From contig CAKVGK010000004.1 of the NCBI GenBank assembly GCA_934747385.1, positions 1 through 61,673 on the forward strand: a stretch of 61,673 nt of DNA, written 5' to 3'. The position numbers were made by a program, and so were the translations under genes. The first letter of the stretch is position 1. Each line of letters begins with the position of its first letter. The notes under the pieces were generated by a model. The model saw only the letters and a list, made by a program, of their open reading frames with translations. It made no database searches and was not told the origin of the DNA. The DNA comes from an uncultured Clostridia bacterium. Its GTDB lineage: Bacteria; Bacillota; Clostridia; Christensenellales; UBA1242. Positions 18,310-27,579 of the stretch are shown one piece after another.

Positions 18310-19548
18310 ATGCAAGAATTTAAAACTATTCCTATAACATTGGTTACTGGTTATTTGGGCAGTGGCAAAACCACATTGCTTAACCACATTTTGACAAACA
18401 CAAAAGGATATAAAGTTGCAGTTATTGTTAACGACATTGGCGAAGTTAACATTGATGCAGATTTGATTGAAAAAGGTGGCATTGTTGGCAAAAAGGAAGA
18501 GAATCTGGTTGCTCTTCAAAATGGGTGCATTTGTTGCACTTTGCGCCAAGATTTGATTGAGCAAATACATGATATTATTAAGCAGCGCAAATTTGACCAC
18601 ATCATTATTGAAGCAAGCGGCATTTGTGAGCCTATTCCTATTGCGCAAACTCTCACATTTTTAACTGACAGTTTCCGTCAAAAACACATGCCTATCTTTT
18701 GCAAACTTGATGCCATTATAAGCGTTGTGGACGCTTTACGTATGGTGCAAGAATTTGGCTGTGGCGAAGAACTTACAAAGCAAGATATTGGCGAAGACGA
18801 TATTGAAAATTTGGTTATTCAACAAATTGAATTTTGCGACATTTTGATTTTGAACAAAGTGAGCGAAGTGAGCAAGGTTGAACTTGACCGCGTTAGAAAA
18901 ATCATCAAAAACATTCAGCCAAAGGCAAAATTGATTGAAGCAGATTACAGCAATGTTGAAATGAAAGACATTTTGGACACAAACTTGTTTGACATGGAAA
19001 ATGTGCTTACAAGCGCTGGTTGGTTCAATGCTCTTGACCAAGACGTTGAAGACGCCGACCACCACGAGGAACATGAACATTACGAAGAAAACCTCCACAA
19101 TGAGGAACACGAACACGATGATGACGAACATAACCATCACGAACACCACCATGAACATAATCACGATCATGAACATGGCGAAACAGAAGAATATGGCATT
19201 GGCACATTTGTATACTATCGTCGCAGACCTTTTGACAGACTTAAATTTGAAGATTGGACACAAAAAGATTATGGCAAGCAAATTATTCGCACAAAGGGTC
19301 TGGTGTATTTTGCAGACAACAATAAAATGAGTTACGTCTATGAACAAGCAGGCAAGCAAAAAGTCTTGACAGAAAATGGTCCTTGGTATGCAACTTTGCC
19401 AAGATACCAAATTGAGCAATTGCTTTTGAATGATGAACGCTTCCGCCACGATTGGGACCCTCAATACGGCGACAGAATGATTAAACTCGTGTTCATAGGT
19501 CAGCATATAAACAAGCAGTTAATCACAGACGAGTTGGACAAAATTTAA
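18310..19548 (+). CDS. COG0523 (CobW/YciC-type) metallochaperone GTPase
   Basis: A 412-aa P-loop GTPase. Walker A GYLGSGKTT is at residues 14-22, the metal-binding GCICC motif is near 73, and a histidine/glutamate-rich run at about 243-295 has many HxH and EHxH units. A CobW C-terminal domain follows (YRRRPFDRLKF). These proteins deliver zinc or another metal to client enzymes; the His-rich insert points to zinc or nickel storage. AGGAG sits before the ATG. The metal is inferred. Its last 20 codons are repeated in diverged form just downstream. Confidence 0.92.
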   Translation: MQEFKTIPITLVTGYLGSGKTTLLNHILTNTKGYKVAVIVNDIGEVNIDADLIEKGGIVGKKEENLVALQNGCICCTLRQDLIEQIHDIIKQRKFDHIIIEASGICEPIPIAQTLTFLTDSFRQKHMPIFCKLDAIISVVDALRMVQEFGCGEELTKQDIGEDDIENLVIQQIEFCDILILNKVSEVSKVELDRVRKIIKNIQPKAKLIEADYSNVEMKDILDTNLFDMENVLTSAGWFNALDQDVEDADHHEEHEHYEENLHNEEHEHDDDEHNHHEHHHEHNHDHEHGETEEYGIGTFVYYRRRPFDRLKFEDWTQKDYGKQIIRTKGLVYFADNNKMSYVYEQAGKQKVLTENGPWYATLPRYQIEQLLLNDERFRHDWDPQYGDRMIKLVFIGQHINKQLITDELDKI

Positions 19549-19591
19549 CTTGTTGAGTTTAACAAACTGACGCAGTGAAACAAGTCAGTTT

Positions 19592-19660
19592 ATTAACTCG
19601 TGTTCATAGTTCAGCATATAAACAAGCAATCAATCACTGATGAGTTGGATAAAATTTAGT
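19592..19660 (+). pseudogene. Diverged copy of the COG0523 gene tail
   Basis: A 60-base remnant reads LVFIVQHINKQSITDELDKI then stop, compared with LVFIGQHINKQLITDELDKI in the intact gene 111 bases upstream. Of seven codon differences, five (including the stop) leave the protein unchanged. Between the copies is a hairpin with AAACTGAC and GTCAGTTT arms (19564-19591). The remnant has no start and is not expressed as a protein. Confidence 0.8.
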
Positions 19661-19724
19661 TGTAAAACAAATTTATAACTTAACACAAATCTTAAATTAA
19701 ATTTTAAAAAATTAAATAAAAAAA

Positions 19725-19755
19725 CAAAAAAACGAGATAATTTTCTCGTTTTTTT
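19725..19755. terminator. Bidirectional terminator
   Basis: AAACGAGA and TCTCGTTT arms flanked by A and T runs on both strands, between convergent genes. Confidence 0.85.
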
Positions 19756-19784
19756 ACATATTTTTTAGTGTTTTTTCACTTTTT

Positions 19785-20447
19785 TTAATAACAAACACCT
19801 GGCTGTGGTTGACGAATTTCTTCCATAAATCTTTCTTCCTCATCAATTTTTGCTTGTTCGTCATCGGTTAAACAAGTGAACATTTTTGCAATTTTTTCAA
19901 GCCCTATTATCTTGCTTTTATTACGCATCACTTCTTGATTGCGTCTTAACTTTAAAAGTTTGCTATCATCAATGCCGTTGAATTTAGCAGCACATGGGTT
20001 TGCTTGAGCTTGTGCCAATCTATCAACAATAATTTGTTTTGCATTTTTATCTTCAAGTGCTTTGTGGAAATATTTAAGCAAATCCAAAGCCTCAACAATT
20101 TTAAGCAAATCATCAAGTTTGTAAATCTCATCATTAATAAACAATGCAATCACATAATTGTATTTGAAACGCGCATTCCTTTTTAAATTTTCATTTACAT
20201 AATCATAAAAATAATTTTCACAATCAAGTGGATTTAAGCTTGTTTGAGCCAACTCCAACACAAATTCCTCATCATTCATCAGGTTTGGAAAATTAACAAA
20301 TGATTCATGATTTGGTTGTTCAGCAATTATATAACCAACTTCTTTTTCATTATAACCGCAAGGATTTATAATTGAACCTTTTTGCAAGTTTGTTCTCATT
20401 CTTTCTATTGTTGCATCAACCAATGCTTTTTCTATTTTTTTTGACAT
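19785..20447 (-). CDS. Hypothetical cytoplasmic protein
   Basis: A 220-aa, mostly alpha-helical, charged protein with no signal peptide or membrane segment. I do not recognise the family. It contains four cysteines, including CGY near residue 30 and a C-terminal GVCY. GGAA precedes the ATG, it is followed by a strong terminator, and codon use resembles its neighbours, so it is probably a real single-gene unit. Confidence 0.6.
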   Translation of the reverse strand: MSKKIEKALVDATIERMRTNLQKGSIINPCGYNEKEVGYIIAEQPNHESFVNFPNLMNDEEFVLELAQTSLNPLDCENYFYDYVNENLKRNARFKYNYVIALFINDEIYKLDDLLKIVEALDLLKYFHKALEDKNAKQIIVDRLAQAQANPCAAKFNGIDDSKLLKLRRNQEVMRNKSKIIGLEKIAKMFTCLTDDEQAKIDEEERFMEEIRQPQPGVCY

Positions 20448-20602
20448 ATTTCCTTCTTTTTTATTACGTTAGCACCAAATATACAACTTGTCAATACCAA
20501 AATTTTATAAAAAGTTAATTTTACACCTTAATTTGCATGAATTTCATAAAATTTCGCTGATTATTTTAAAAAACCATCAAAAAATAAAATTAGAAATAAG
20601 TG

Positions 20603-20630
20603 TTGAAAAATCTTATAAATGTGTTATACT
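20603..20630 (+). promoter_or_regulatory. Promoter of pth-mfd
   Basis: TTGAAA, 16 bases, TATACT with extended TGT. The predicted start near 20637 gives a leader of about 170 bases that contains a duplicated pth head. Confidence 0.65.
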
Positions 20631-20667
20631 TAAAGTAGCATTTAACAGCAATAAAATATGGGGCTAT

Positions 20668-20778
20668 ATGAAAATAATAGTTGGTTTAGGCAACCCAGAT
20701 GGTAAATATAACCAAAATGTTTCGCTCTGCTCTTCATTTTGCTTGTATAAAAAACACATAGCAGCAATTCATAACTAA
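20668..20778 (+). pseudogene. Duplicated pth head, possible leader ORF
   Basis: The first 43 bases from the ATG are identical to the start of pth 143 bases downstream (MKIIVGLGNPDGKY). The frame then diverges and stops after 36 codons. It is preceded by GGGG, weaker than the AGGAG of the real gene. It lies inside the predicted pth leader, so it could be translated as an upstream peptide, but the simplest view is a partial duplication scar. Confidence 0.65.
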
Positions 20779-20810
20779 TTGCTGGATATCTTCACTTTAA
20801 AGGAGCTTAT

Positions 20811-21341
20811 ATGAAAATAATAGTTGGTTTAGGCAACCCAGATGGTAAATATAAAAACACATATCACAATGTTGGATTTAGCATTGTGGACCTTTTTGCA
20901 AAGCAAAATGGATTAAAGTTTACAACAACAAAATGCCAAGCAGAGATTGCAAAAGGCGACGGCTTTATTTTGGCAAAGCCAAACACATATATGAATTTAA
21001 GTGGAAATGCAGTTTATGAATTGCGCAAATATTTTAAAACTCCGCTAAACGAAATTTTGATTATTGTTGACGACATTGACATGCCAAAAGGGAAAATCAG
21101 GTTCCGCACTTCTGGATCTGCTGGAACACACAATGGCATGAGAGATATTGTTGCAAAAGTTGGCGAAACACCAAGAGTTAGGGTTGGCATTGGAAGAGAT
21201 GAACGCATGAACCTTGCTGATTATGTTTTAAGTAATATTGATGAAAATTCAAAACAAATTTTAAACGAGTCTTACTTGAAAGTTTGCAATTTAATTCAAT
21301 CTTTCATTGATGGTGATTTATGTCAAGATACGACGATATAA
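20811..21341 (+). CDS. pth: Peptidyl-tRNA hydrolase
   Basis: A 176-aa enzyme that frees tRNAs from peptidyl-tRNA dropped by ribosomes. The conserved start GLGNPDGKYKNTYHNVGF holds the catalytic histidine, with VDDIDMPKGKIRFR and GSAGTHNGMRDI following. AGGAG lies before the ATG. Its end overlaps the start of mfd by 22 bases, so the two are translationally coupled, a common Firmicutes arrangement. Length is slightly below the typical 185-195 aa. Confidence 0.96.
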   Translation: MKIIVGLGNPDGKYKNTYHNVGFSIVDLFAKQNGLKFTTTKCQAEIAKGDGFILAKPNTYMNLSGNAVYELRKYFKTPLNEILIIVDDIDMPKGKIRFRTSGSAGTHNGMRDIVAKVGETPRVRVGIGRDERMNLADYVLSNIDENSKQILNESYLKVCNLIQSFIDGDLCQDTTI

Positions 21342-24300
21342 AACAAGCAATAGGCAGCAAAACAATTTTTTGTTCAAATCTTGGATTTGGTGAAACTGGC
21401 GTGGTGCTTTCTCACCTTAACAAAGCTATTTACATAACAAATTCAACCGATAATGCAAGGCAGATGAAAGAGCAACTTGAGGCATTAGGTAAGGATTGTT
21501 ATGTTATTGACGACTTTGACAAGCCTTTTACCCTTTCCACATTTCAAAGTAGCGAACATAAGGTTGATTTATTGAACGCGATTGCAAAAATAGCAACAAC
21601 TAACTCGGTGTTAATTTCAACCGAGCATTTGTTTTTTTCTTTGTTGCCAAATTTTGAAAATTTTAAAAATTCAATCTTGAATTTGGAAGTAAAAAAAGAC
21701 TATGACATTGCAGAAATTGAAAAGCGACTTGTTGAGCTTGGTTACAAGAAAGTTGAAACTGTAACCGCTCCTGGTGAATTTGCCCTGCGCGGGGACATTT
21801 TGGACGTGTTTAATTCAACCGACAACATGCCAACTCGTTTTGATTTTTTTGACACAAATCTTGAATACATTTACAAGTTCGATTTTTTGACTTTTGAAAA
21901 AAATATTCAACAACAAAAAGCTGAAATTTTGCCAAACAAATTATTGTTATTAAGTGAGGAAGAAAAACAAAAAATTGTTGCAGAAATTTCAAAAATAAAA
22001 ACAGAACAAACATTCACAGATTTAACTTTGAGTTTGGAACGCGGTGACGACATTCCGCTTGAATTTATTGCCCCTTTTTGCAATAGTATTCAAAACATAT
22101 TTGAACTTGATTTACCAATTGTAATTTCAAATTCAATGGTTGTTGAAAGTTCAACAAATAAGATTTATGAATTGATTAAAAATAAATATGAAAATTTATT
22201 TAAAGAAAATTATTTTAAAAATATTAAAAAATTTAATGAAAAATACTTAAATTTTGATGAAATTTGCGAAAAAAATGCAAAAAAATTAATTTTTTTAGAA
22301 AATTTTGATATTGATACAACAGAATTAATAAATAAATTTGATGCAAAAAATATTTATGAAATTAAATTTAATTGCTTACATTTTGATTCTCTTTTACACA
22401 ATTTGCAAGACATTAAAAAGATTTTAGAAACAAACAAAGGCAAGCAAATTTATTTATGTTTACAATCAACTGACACGCTTCACGCTGTTTGCAAAATTTT
22501 TGATGAAACACACATTCCTTTCACAACAAACAAAAATGGTTTTGGGCTTATTGTTACAGAACTTAAAATCCCTTACAATATTTGCTTTGCCGATGAACAA
22601 AAAATTTACATTGGCACAACAAATTTTGCACATAAAAAAACCGCAACAGGCAAAGCCAAAACACAGGTTAAATATTTGCCAAAAGCGGGTGAATATGTTG
22701 TGCATGCAACGCATGGTATTGGGCGCTGTGACGGCGTTGTTACAATGAAAGTTCAGGGCGTTGAAAAAGAGTTTTTTAAGTTAACTTATCGCGGAGGTGA
22801 CACGCTTTACGTGCCAAGTGAAAACGCGGATTGTTTGTCACTTTATTTGGCAGACGACAGCAATGTGAGTTTAAACAAACTGGGCGGAAAAGAATTTTTT
22901 AACCAAAAACAAAAAGCAATAAAGGCCATTGAAGACATGAGCAAAGAACTGATTGAACTTTATGCAAAACGCAAAGTTGAAAAAGGGGTTACTTATTCCG
23001 CTGATGATTACCTTTACACTGAGTTTGAAAACGCTTTTGAATACACTGAAACTGCAGACCAATTGCAAGCCATTGCAGACGTTAAAAATGATATGATTTC
23101 TGGCAAAGTTATGGACAGGCTCATTTGCGGTGACGTTGGATTTGGCAAAACAGAAGTGGCTATGCGTGCAATGTTTAAAGCGGTTGAAAACGGCAAACAA
23201 GTTGCAATTCTTGCCCCAACGACTATTTTAAGTTTGCAGCATTATCTGACCGCAAAGGCAAGAACAAAGGATTTTGGTGTCAATGTTGAAATGCTAAATA
23301 GATTCAGGTCAACCAAACAGCAAAAACAAATTTTGGACGATTTGGCAAAAGGCAAAATCAATGTGATTTGCGGCACGCACAGGTTGCTTTCTGCAGACGT
23401 AAGATTTTTTGACATTGGGCTGCTTATTTTGGACGAGGAACAGCGTTTTGGCGTTAAACACAAGGAAAAAATTAAACAACTTAAAAACAATGTTGACGTG
23501 CTTACTCTTTCCGCCACCCCTATTCCTAGAACATTGAGCATGTCGCTTATGTCAATTCGCGATATTTCAATTATAAGCACAGCGCCAGTCAATCGCCTGC
23601 CTGTTAAAACATATGTTTTGGGTTATAATGAAGAGGTTGTTTTGAACGCCATCAATGACGAAATTGCCCGCGGAGGTCAAGTTTTGGTTGTTTACAACAA
23701 TATTGAAAAACTTCCCGAATTTGCCAACAACCTGCGAAAAAAATTAAACAATCCAAATGCCGTTTTTGACACTGCTCATGGGCAAATGAGTGAGGTCGCT
23801 TTGGAAAACGCAGTTAAGCGCCTTTACGACCGAGAAACTAATGTTTTTGTTTCCACAACACTTATTGAAAACGGCATAGACCTGCCAAAAGCCAACACTT
23901 TGATTGTTATTGACAGTGACAAGTTGGGTTTGAGCCAAATGTATCAACTGCGTGGACGCGTTGGACGCAACACCGAGCAAGCATACGCATACTTTACCTA
24001 TTCTAAAGGCAAAATTTTAACTGAAGAAAGCATGGCACGTTTGCAAGCGATTGCTGAAAACACTGAACTTGGAAGCGGCTTTAAAATTGCAATGAGAGAT
24101 TTGGCAATTAGAGGTGCTGGGGAATTGCTTGGCAAAACTCAGCATGGTCACATGATTAAAATTGGTTATGACATGTACAGCAAACTGCTTAACGACACTT
24201 TGCGCCGTTTAAGAGGTGAAAATGTGGCAATTGAACGTGAAATTAAACTGGACATTGCCTTGCCATCGAACATACCAAGTGAATTTGTTGCCGACGAGGC

Positions 24301-24661
24301 TGAAAGGCTTAAAATTATTGCAAAAATTTCTAATATTGACAACAAAGATAAGGCTCGTGAAGTTATAAACGAATTGCTTGTTAATTACGGAAAACTGCCA
24401 AAAGAAATTTACAATTTAACCAACATTGCACTTGCAAAAGCACTGGCCATTAAGCAAAAAGTGAAACAAATTATTATAAACAAAACCAAAATGTCAATAA
24501 TTTATTATGACGATGTTGACTTAAAAGCCTTGATTAAAAAAGTTGGGAAATATGCACATTTCAAATTCGAAAACACATTCAACCCAACAATAAGTTTGAA
24601 CACAAACGAATTTAGCGTGCAAACCGCTCTTGGTTACATTACAGAATTTTTGTCAGTTTAG
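21320..24661 (+). CDS. mfd: Transcription-repair coupling factor Mfd
   Basis: This 1113-aa translocase removes stalled RNA polymerase from damaged DNA and recruits UvrA. It has an N-terminal UvrB-like module, then an RNA-polymerase interaction domain starting at GEYVVHATHGIGR (about residue 455), and superfamily 2 helicase motifs including GDVGFGKTEVA near 605, DEEQRFGV near 703 and SATPIPRTL. The C-terminal TRCF domain follows. GGTGAT precedes the ATG inside the pth gene. Residues about 280-360 are unusually AT-rich in codons and Asn/Lys-rich compared with the rest, within the weakly conserved N-terminal half. Confidence 0.97.
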   Translation: MSRYDDIKQAIGSKTIFCSNLGFGETGVVLSHLNKAIYITNSTDNARQMKEQLEALGKDCYVIDDFDKPFTLSTFQSSEHKVDLLNAIAKIATTNSVLISTEHLFFSLLPNFENFKNSILNLEVKKDYDIAEIEKRLVELGYKKVETVTAPGEFALRGDILDVFNSTDNMPTRFDFFDTNLEYIYKFDFLTFEKNIQQQKAEILPNKLLLLSEEEKQKIVAEISKIKTEQTFTDLTLSLERGDDIPLEFIAPFCNSIQNIFELDLPIVISNSMVVESSTNKIYELIKNKYENLFKENYFKNIKKFNEKYLNFDEICEKNAKKLIFLENFDIDTTELINKFDAKNIYEIKFNCLHFDSLLHNLQDIKKILETNKGKQIYLCLQSTDTLHAVCKIFDETHIPFTTNKNGFGLIVTELKIPYNICFADEQKIYIGTTNFAHKKTATGKAKTQVKYLPKAGEYVVHATHGIGRCDGVVTMKVQGVEKEFFKLTYRGGDTLYVPSENADCLSLYLADDSNVSLNKLGGKEFFNQKQKAIKAIEDMSKELIELYAKRKVEKGVTYSADDYLYTEFENAFEYTETADQLQAIADVKNDMISGKVMDRLICGDVGFGKTEVAMRAMFKAVENGKQVAILAPTTILSLQHYLTAKARTKDFGVNVEMLNRFRSTKQQKQILDDLAKGKINVICGTHRLLSADVRFFDIGLLILDEEQRFGVKHKEKIKQLKNNVDVLTLSATPIPRTLSMSLMSIRDISIISTAPVNRLPVKTYVLGYNEEVVLNAINDEIARGGQVLVVYNNIEKLPEFANNLRKKLNNPNAVFDTAHGQMSEVALENAVKRLYDRETNVFVSTTLIENGIDLPKANTLIVIDSDKLGLSQMYQLRGRVGRNTEQAYAYFTYSKGKILTEESMARLQAIAENTELGSGFKIAMRDLAIRGAGELLGKTQHGHMIKIGYDMYSKLLNDTLRRLRGENVAIEREIKLDIALPSNIPSEFVADEAERLKIIAKISNIDNKDKAREVINELLVNYGKLPKEIYNLTNIALAKALAIKQKVKQIIINKTKMSIIYYDDVDLKALIKKVGKYAHFKFENTFNPTISLNTNEFSVQTALGYITEFLSV

Positions 24662-24714
24662 CCGCTAAAACCTGTCAATACACACTAAAATTGCAATTTA
24701 CTCAGTTCAAATAC

Positions 24715-24743
24715 TTGCTTTTTGTTGTTGATTTATATATAAT
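24715..24743 (+). promoter_or_regulatory. Promoter of foldase lipoprotein
   Basis: TTGCTT, 17 bases, perfect TATAAT. The leader of about 75 bases includes a TTGCCGGCAA palindrome. Confidence 0.7.
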
Positions 24744-24824
24744 ATAAAACAGCAAGAAATGTAATTTGATTTTATTACAATTGCCGGCAAGCATTTTGCC
24801 AACACACATTTATTTGGAGTTATA

Positions 24825-26717
24825 ATGAAAAAATTTTCTGCTATTATTCTTTGCTTTTTATTTTTAATTACTTGCGGCTTTGCTGGCTGCGCTGGTTTTT
24901 CTGTTAATCGTGTGAAGTATTACAACGAAGTGATTGCAACAGTTGGCACAACAAACATAACTAGATATGATTTGTTAACCGCTTACAACAGCTACGGAAA
25001 CAGTTATTATGTCAGTCAGTTGGGCAAGTCGGAAGAAGAGGCTTTTGCTGAAACTCTTGACGTCTTGATGGATAGAGAGTCTCTTTATCAATACGCTCAT
25101 GGCAAAACTGAATATAAACCAACTGCTTATCAAGTCAACACTGCCATTGAAGAATTGTTTAGTTCTATGGACAGTTCAATGGAAACATATGTTAAACAAG
25201 CAAAACGCGTTTTGAACATAAAAATCACTGATTCAACTGATGATAGCGACAAAGAAACCGCATATAAATATGCTGATTACGACACTCGCCTTGTTGGCAA
25301 GCGCGCAGAACTTAGAACAAAGACTGTGTATTACACCACCGCTGAAAAAACAATAATTTCTGCCACACCAACTGAATATAGTGAATTGGTTGACTACATT
25401 GCTTATGTTGAAAAAGATGAACCAAGTTTTGCTTGCGTGTTGGGCAGTGAACATGAAGACGCTTTAACAAATTTTGAAGCAGAAGAAACTCTTGAATTGA
25501 TTATTGACAGTTATCTTGCAAAATTCTATAAATCTTTGGAAGAAGAAAAAAGTCAAGACGCAATTTACAACAAAGCAATTTCTTTGCTTGCACAAGACTT
25601 GATTTCAAGCGAAAAATACTTGCGTGATTCAAAAGGCAAGGCTTACAATACTGTGACAAAAGATTTGTTAACAAGATATTTCCGCAAAATGTACAATGAC
25701 AAAATCAAAACATTGTATTTAACAAATGTTAGAACAAACTACCTTAAAAACGCAACTGACGAATTGTCAATCAACGCATTGCTGGATAAATATGTTTCTT
25801 TGGTTGAAACAAGTTACAACAAATATGCGAACTTTGCTTCTTCTTACAAAAACGATATGAAGAACGCAAGCACAAACGCTGATGATATTCTTTATCACCC
25901 AGTACTTGACGACGCAAAATTTGGATACTTTGTTCATTGCTTGATTAAGTTTGACGACAATCAAACCGCGAACATTAAGAGCTTGGAAAACTATAAAAAA
26001 GCTAACCCAACAATGACAGATGACGCTTATAACGACGCATATTATTCAATTATTGAAAAAACAAAAGCTGTGGAACGTGACTCAACAACAGGTTTGGTGA
26101 CAGTTGAAAAAGACGCAACAGACAATCCATACGATTTGAACAAAATTTTGGAAGAATATCGCAAAGTTGAAAACTTGGACCAATTCATCAGTTTTATGTT
26201 CCGTTTTAGTGAAGACACTGCAACATTGAAACAAGGCATGCCTTACGTTGTTGGCACAAACGGAAACAGCGCAATGGAAACCGCCTTCACTGACGAAGCC
26301 GTACGATTGATGACCGAAGGCAACCCTGGCGACATGACCCCAGCCACAACAAACACAGACAGCAAAAATGGCGTTACAATGTGCATAACTTCTTATGGCA
26401 TTCACTTCCTGTATTACATTGGCGAAGTTAACATGTTCGACATTCCATTTGGCGAAATTGAAGACGCTTACATTTCAACAAGAAACAAAGCCGGAAATAA
26501 CTACAATTTATACTTGAAAGAAATCAATCCTTTAACTCACGAAACGTATTTTGACATGTTGTTTGATAAAGTTTACCCAGCAACAAGCAGTTCTGAAAGT
26601 TACGCTAGTTCAACTGGTTACGACGCAAAAGAAGATGCAATCATTCAAGAAATTCGCAAATCCAACCCTGTTAAAGTGTTTGAAACAAAGCTTAAAGCAA
26701 CAAAATCAAGTTTGTAA
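24825..26717 (+). CDS. PrsA/SurA-like foldase lipoprotein
   Basis: A 630-aa lipoprotein with lipobox FAGC (Cys22). The sequence after it (NEVIATVGTTNITRYDLL, then a LMDRE-type helix) matches the start of the SurA/PrsA chaperone domain. A parvulin-like isomerase region is probable near residues 350-540, ending GEVNMFDIPFGEIEDAY. It would help fold exported proteins. The gene lies after mfd as in many Clostridia. It is about twice the usual PrsA length, with helical insertions. GGAG precedes the ATG. Whether the isomerase site is active cannot be judged. Confidence 0.75.
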   Translation: MKKFSAIILCFLFLITCGFAGCAGFSVNRVKYYNEVIATVGTTNITRYDLLTAYNSYGNSYYVSQLGKSEEEAFAETLDVLMDRESLYQYAHGKTEYKPTAYQVNTAIEELFSSMDSSMETYVKQAKRVLNIKITDSTDDSDKETAYKYADYDTRLVGKRAELRTKTVYYTTAEKTIISATPTEYSELVDYIAYVEKDEPSFACVLGSEHEDALTNFEAEETLELIIDSYLAKFYKSLEEEKSQDAIYNKAISLLAQDLISSEKYLRDSKGKAYNTVTKDLLTRYFRKMYNDKIKTLYLTNVRTNYLKNATDELSINALLDKYVSLVETSYNKYANFASSYKNDMKNASTNADDILYHPVLDDAKFGYFVHCLIKFDDNQTANIKSLENYKKANPTMTDDAYNDAYYSIIEKTKAVERDSTTGLVTVEKDATDNPYDLNKILEEYRKVENLDQFISFMFRFSEDTATLKQGMPYVVGTNGNSAMETAFTDEAVRLMTEGNPGDMTPATTNTDSKNGVTMCITSYGIHFLYYIGEVNMFDIPFGEIEDAYISTRNKAGNNYNLYLKEINPLTHETYFDMLFDKVYPATSSSESYASSTGYDAKEDAIIQEIRKSNPVKVFETKLKATKSSL

Positions 26718-26724
26718 ATTAATT

Positions 26725-26757
26725 AGACCTAAGTGTTAAACATTTAGGTCTTTTTTT
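26725..26757 (+). terminator. Terminator after foldase gene
   Basis: AGACCTAA and TTAGGTCT arms followed by a T run. Confidence 0.88.
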
Positions 26758-26902
26758 GCTTTATTTTTCTTTTAATAATGAAAAGTACTTTGTTTATTAA
26801 TTATAGACGAAATCAGCAACCCAAAAAATAAATTTTTTTAAAGTTTGAATAAAATCTTTTTCCTTCCACAAAATACAAATGTATTTCGAAAAGGAGAAAT
26901 TT

Positions 26903-27499
26903 ATGGCAAACACACAGACAAGAAGGAAAGCAAATGCTTCCACAGTTGCAATTGTTACCTTATCGGTATTATTAATTGCCGCTATTGCTATTGGAGTTGC
27001 TTTGGCATTCTTCACAGGCACTGCAAATGTTACTGGTGATATCACCTTGGGTGATCCTGTAACAATCAGCATTACACAAGGAGGTGCATCAGTTTCTGCA
27101 CTCACTTTCTCTGGCAAAGCATTGCCAGGTACTGTGTATGACCAAGCAATTGGCATCAGCGCACCAGCAAACACAACTGAAGCTTTGGTGAGAGCAAAAC
27201 TTACAATCACCAACGCAGAAGGGGCAAGCACAGCAGTTGACGCAGCAACAACTGACAGTTGGCAAAAAGGTGAAGATGATTACTATTATTACAAAGGTAC
27301 TTTGACAGCAAGTGGCAAAGCAGACTTTGTTACTTCAATCACCGTTCCAACCAGTTTAACAAATGCTGACGCAAACAAAACTTATAACATTGCAATTGTT
27401 GTTGAAGCCATTCAAAAGGCAAACAACGCAGCAAATGCAACTTGGACAACTGCCCCAACTGATTGGTTAGCGACATACTCACCAACCGCTGCAGGCTAA
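26903..27499 (+). CDS. TasA/camelysin-like secreted protein
   Basis: A 198-aa exported protein. A basic N-terminus (TRRKAN) and a hydrophobic segment (residues about 13-35) end in ALAFFTGTANVTGDI, resembling the SipW-dependent signal peptides of TasA/camelysin-type proteins. The mature part is a compact beta-rich domain with many Ala, Thr and Asn. TasA-like proteins form extracellular or spore-associated fibres. AAGGAG sits before the ATG at 26903, which fixes the start. No SipW-type peptidase gene is in the window. Family assignment is from pattern, not search. Confidence 0.65.
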   Translation: MANTQTRRKANASTVAIVTLSVLLIAAIAIGVALAFFTGTANVTGDITLGDPVTISITQGGASVSALTFSGKALPGTVYDQAIGISAPANTTEALVRAKLTITNAEGASTAVDAATTDSWQKGEDDYYYYKGTLTASGKADFVTSITVPTSLTNADANKTYNIAIVVEAIQKANNAANATWTTAPTDWLATYSPTAAG

Positions 27500-27504
27500 A
27501 AAAA

Positions 27505-27527
27505 ACCACCATTTGGTGGTCTTTTTT
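27505..27527 (+). terminator. Terminator after TasA-like gene
   Basis: ACCACC and GGTGGT arms with a four-base loop, then CTTTTTT. Confidence 0.88.
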
Positions 27528-27579
27528 ATTGCGCGCTAACACGGCATTTATTTGAATGTAAAGCCAATTTGTTTACATT

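Noticed and set aside
18736..19506. 256-aa antisense frame within the COG0523 gene
   Set aside because: Shadow of the real gene; its hydrophobic character comes from complementing His/Glu codons.
20488..20778. 96-aa protein ending in a pth-like segment
   Set aside because: The first part lies upstream of and across the pth promoter; only the 36-codon pth-head copy is meaningful.
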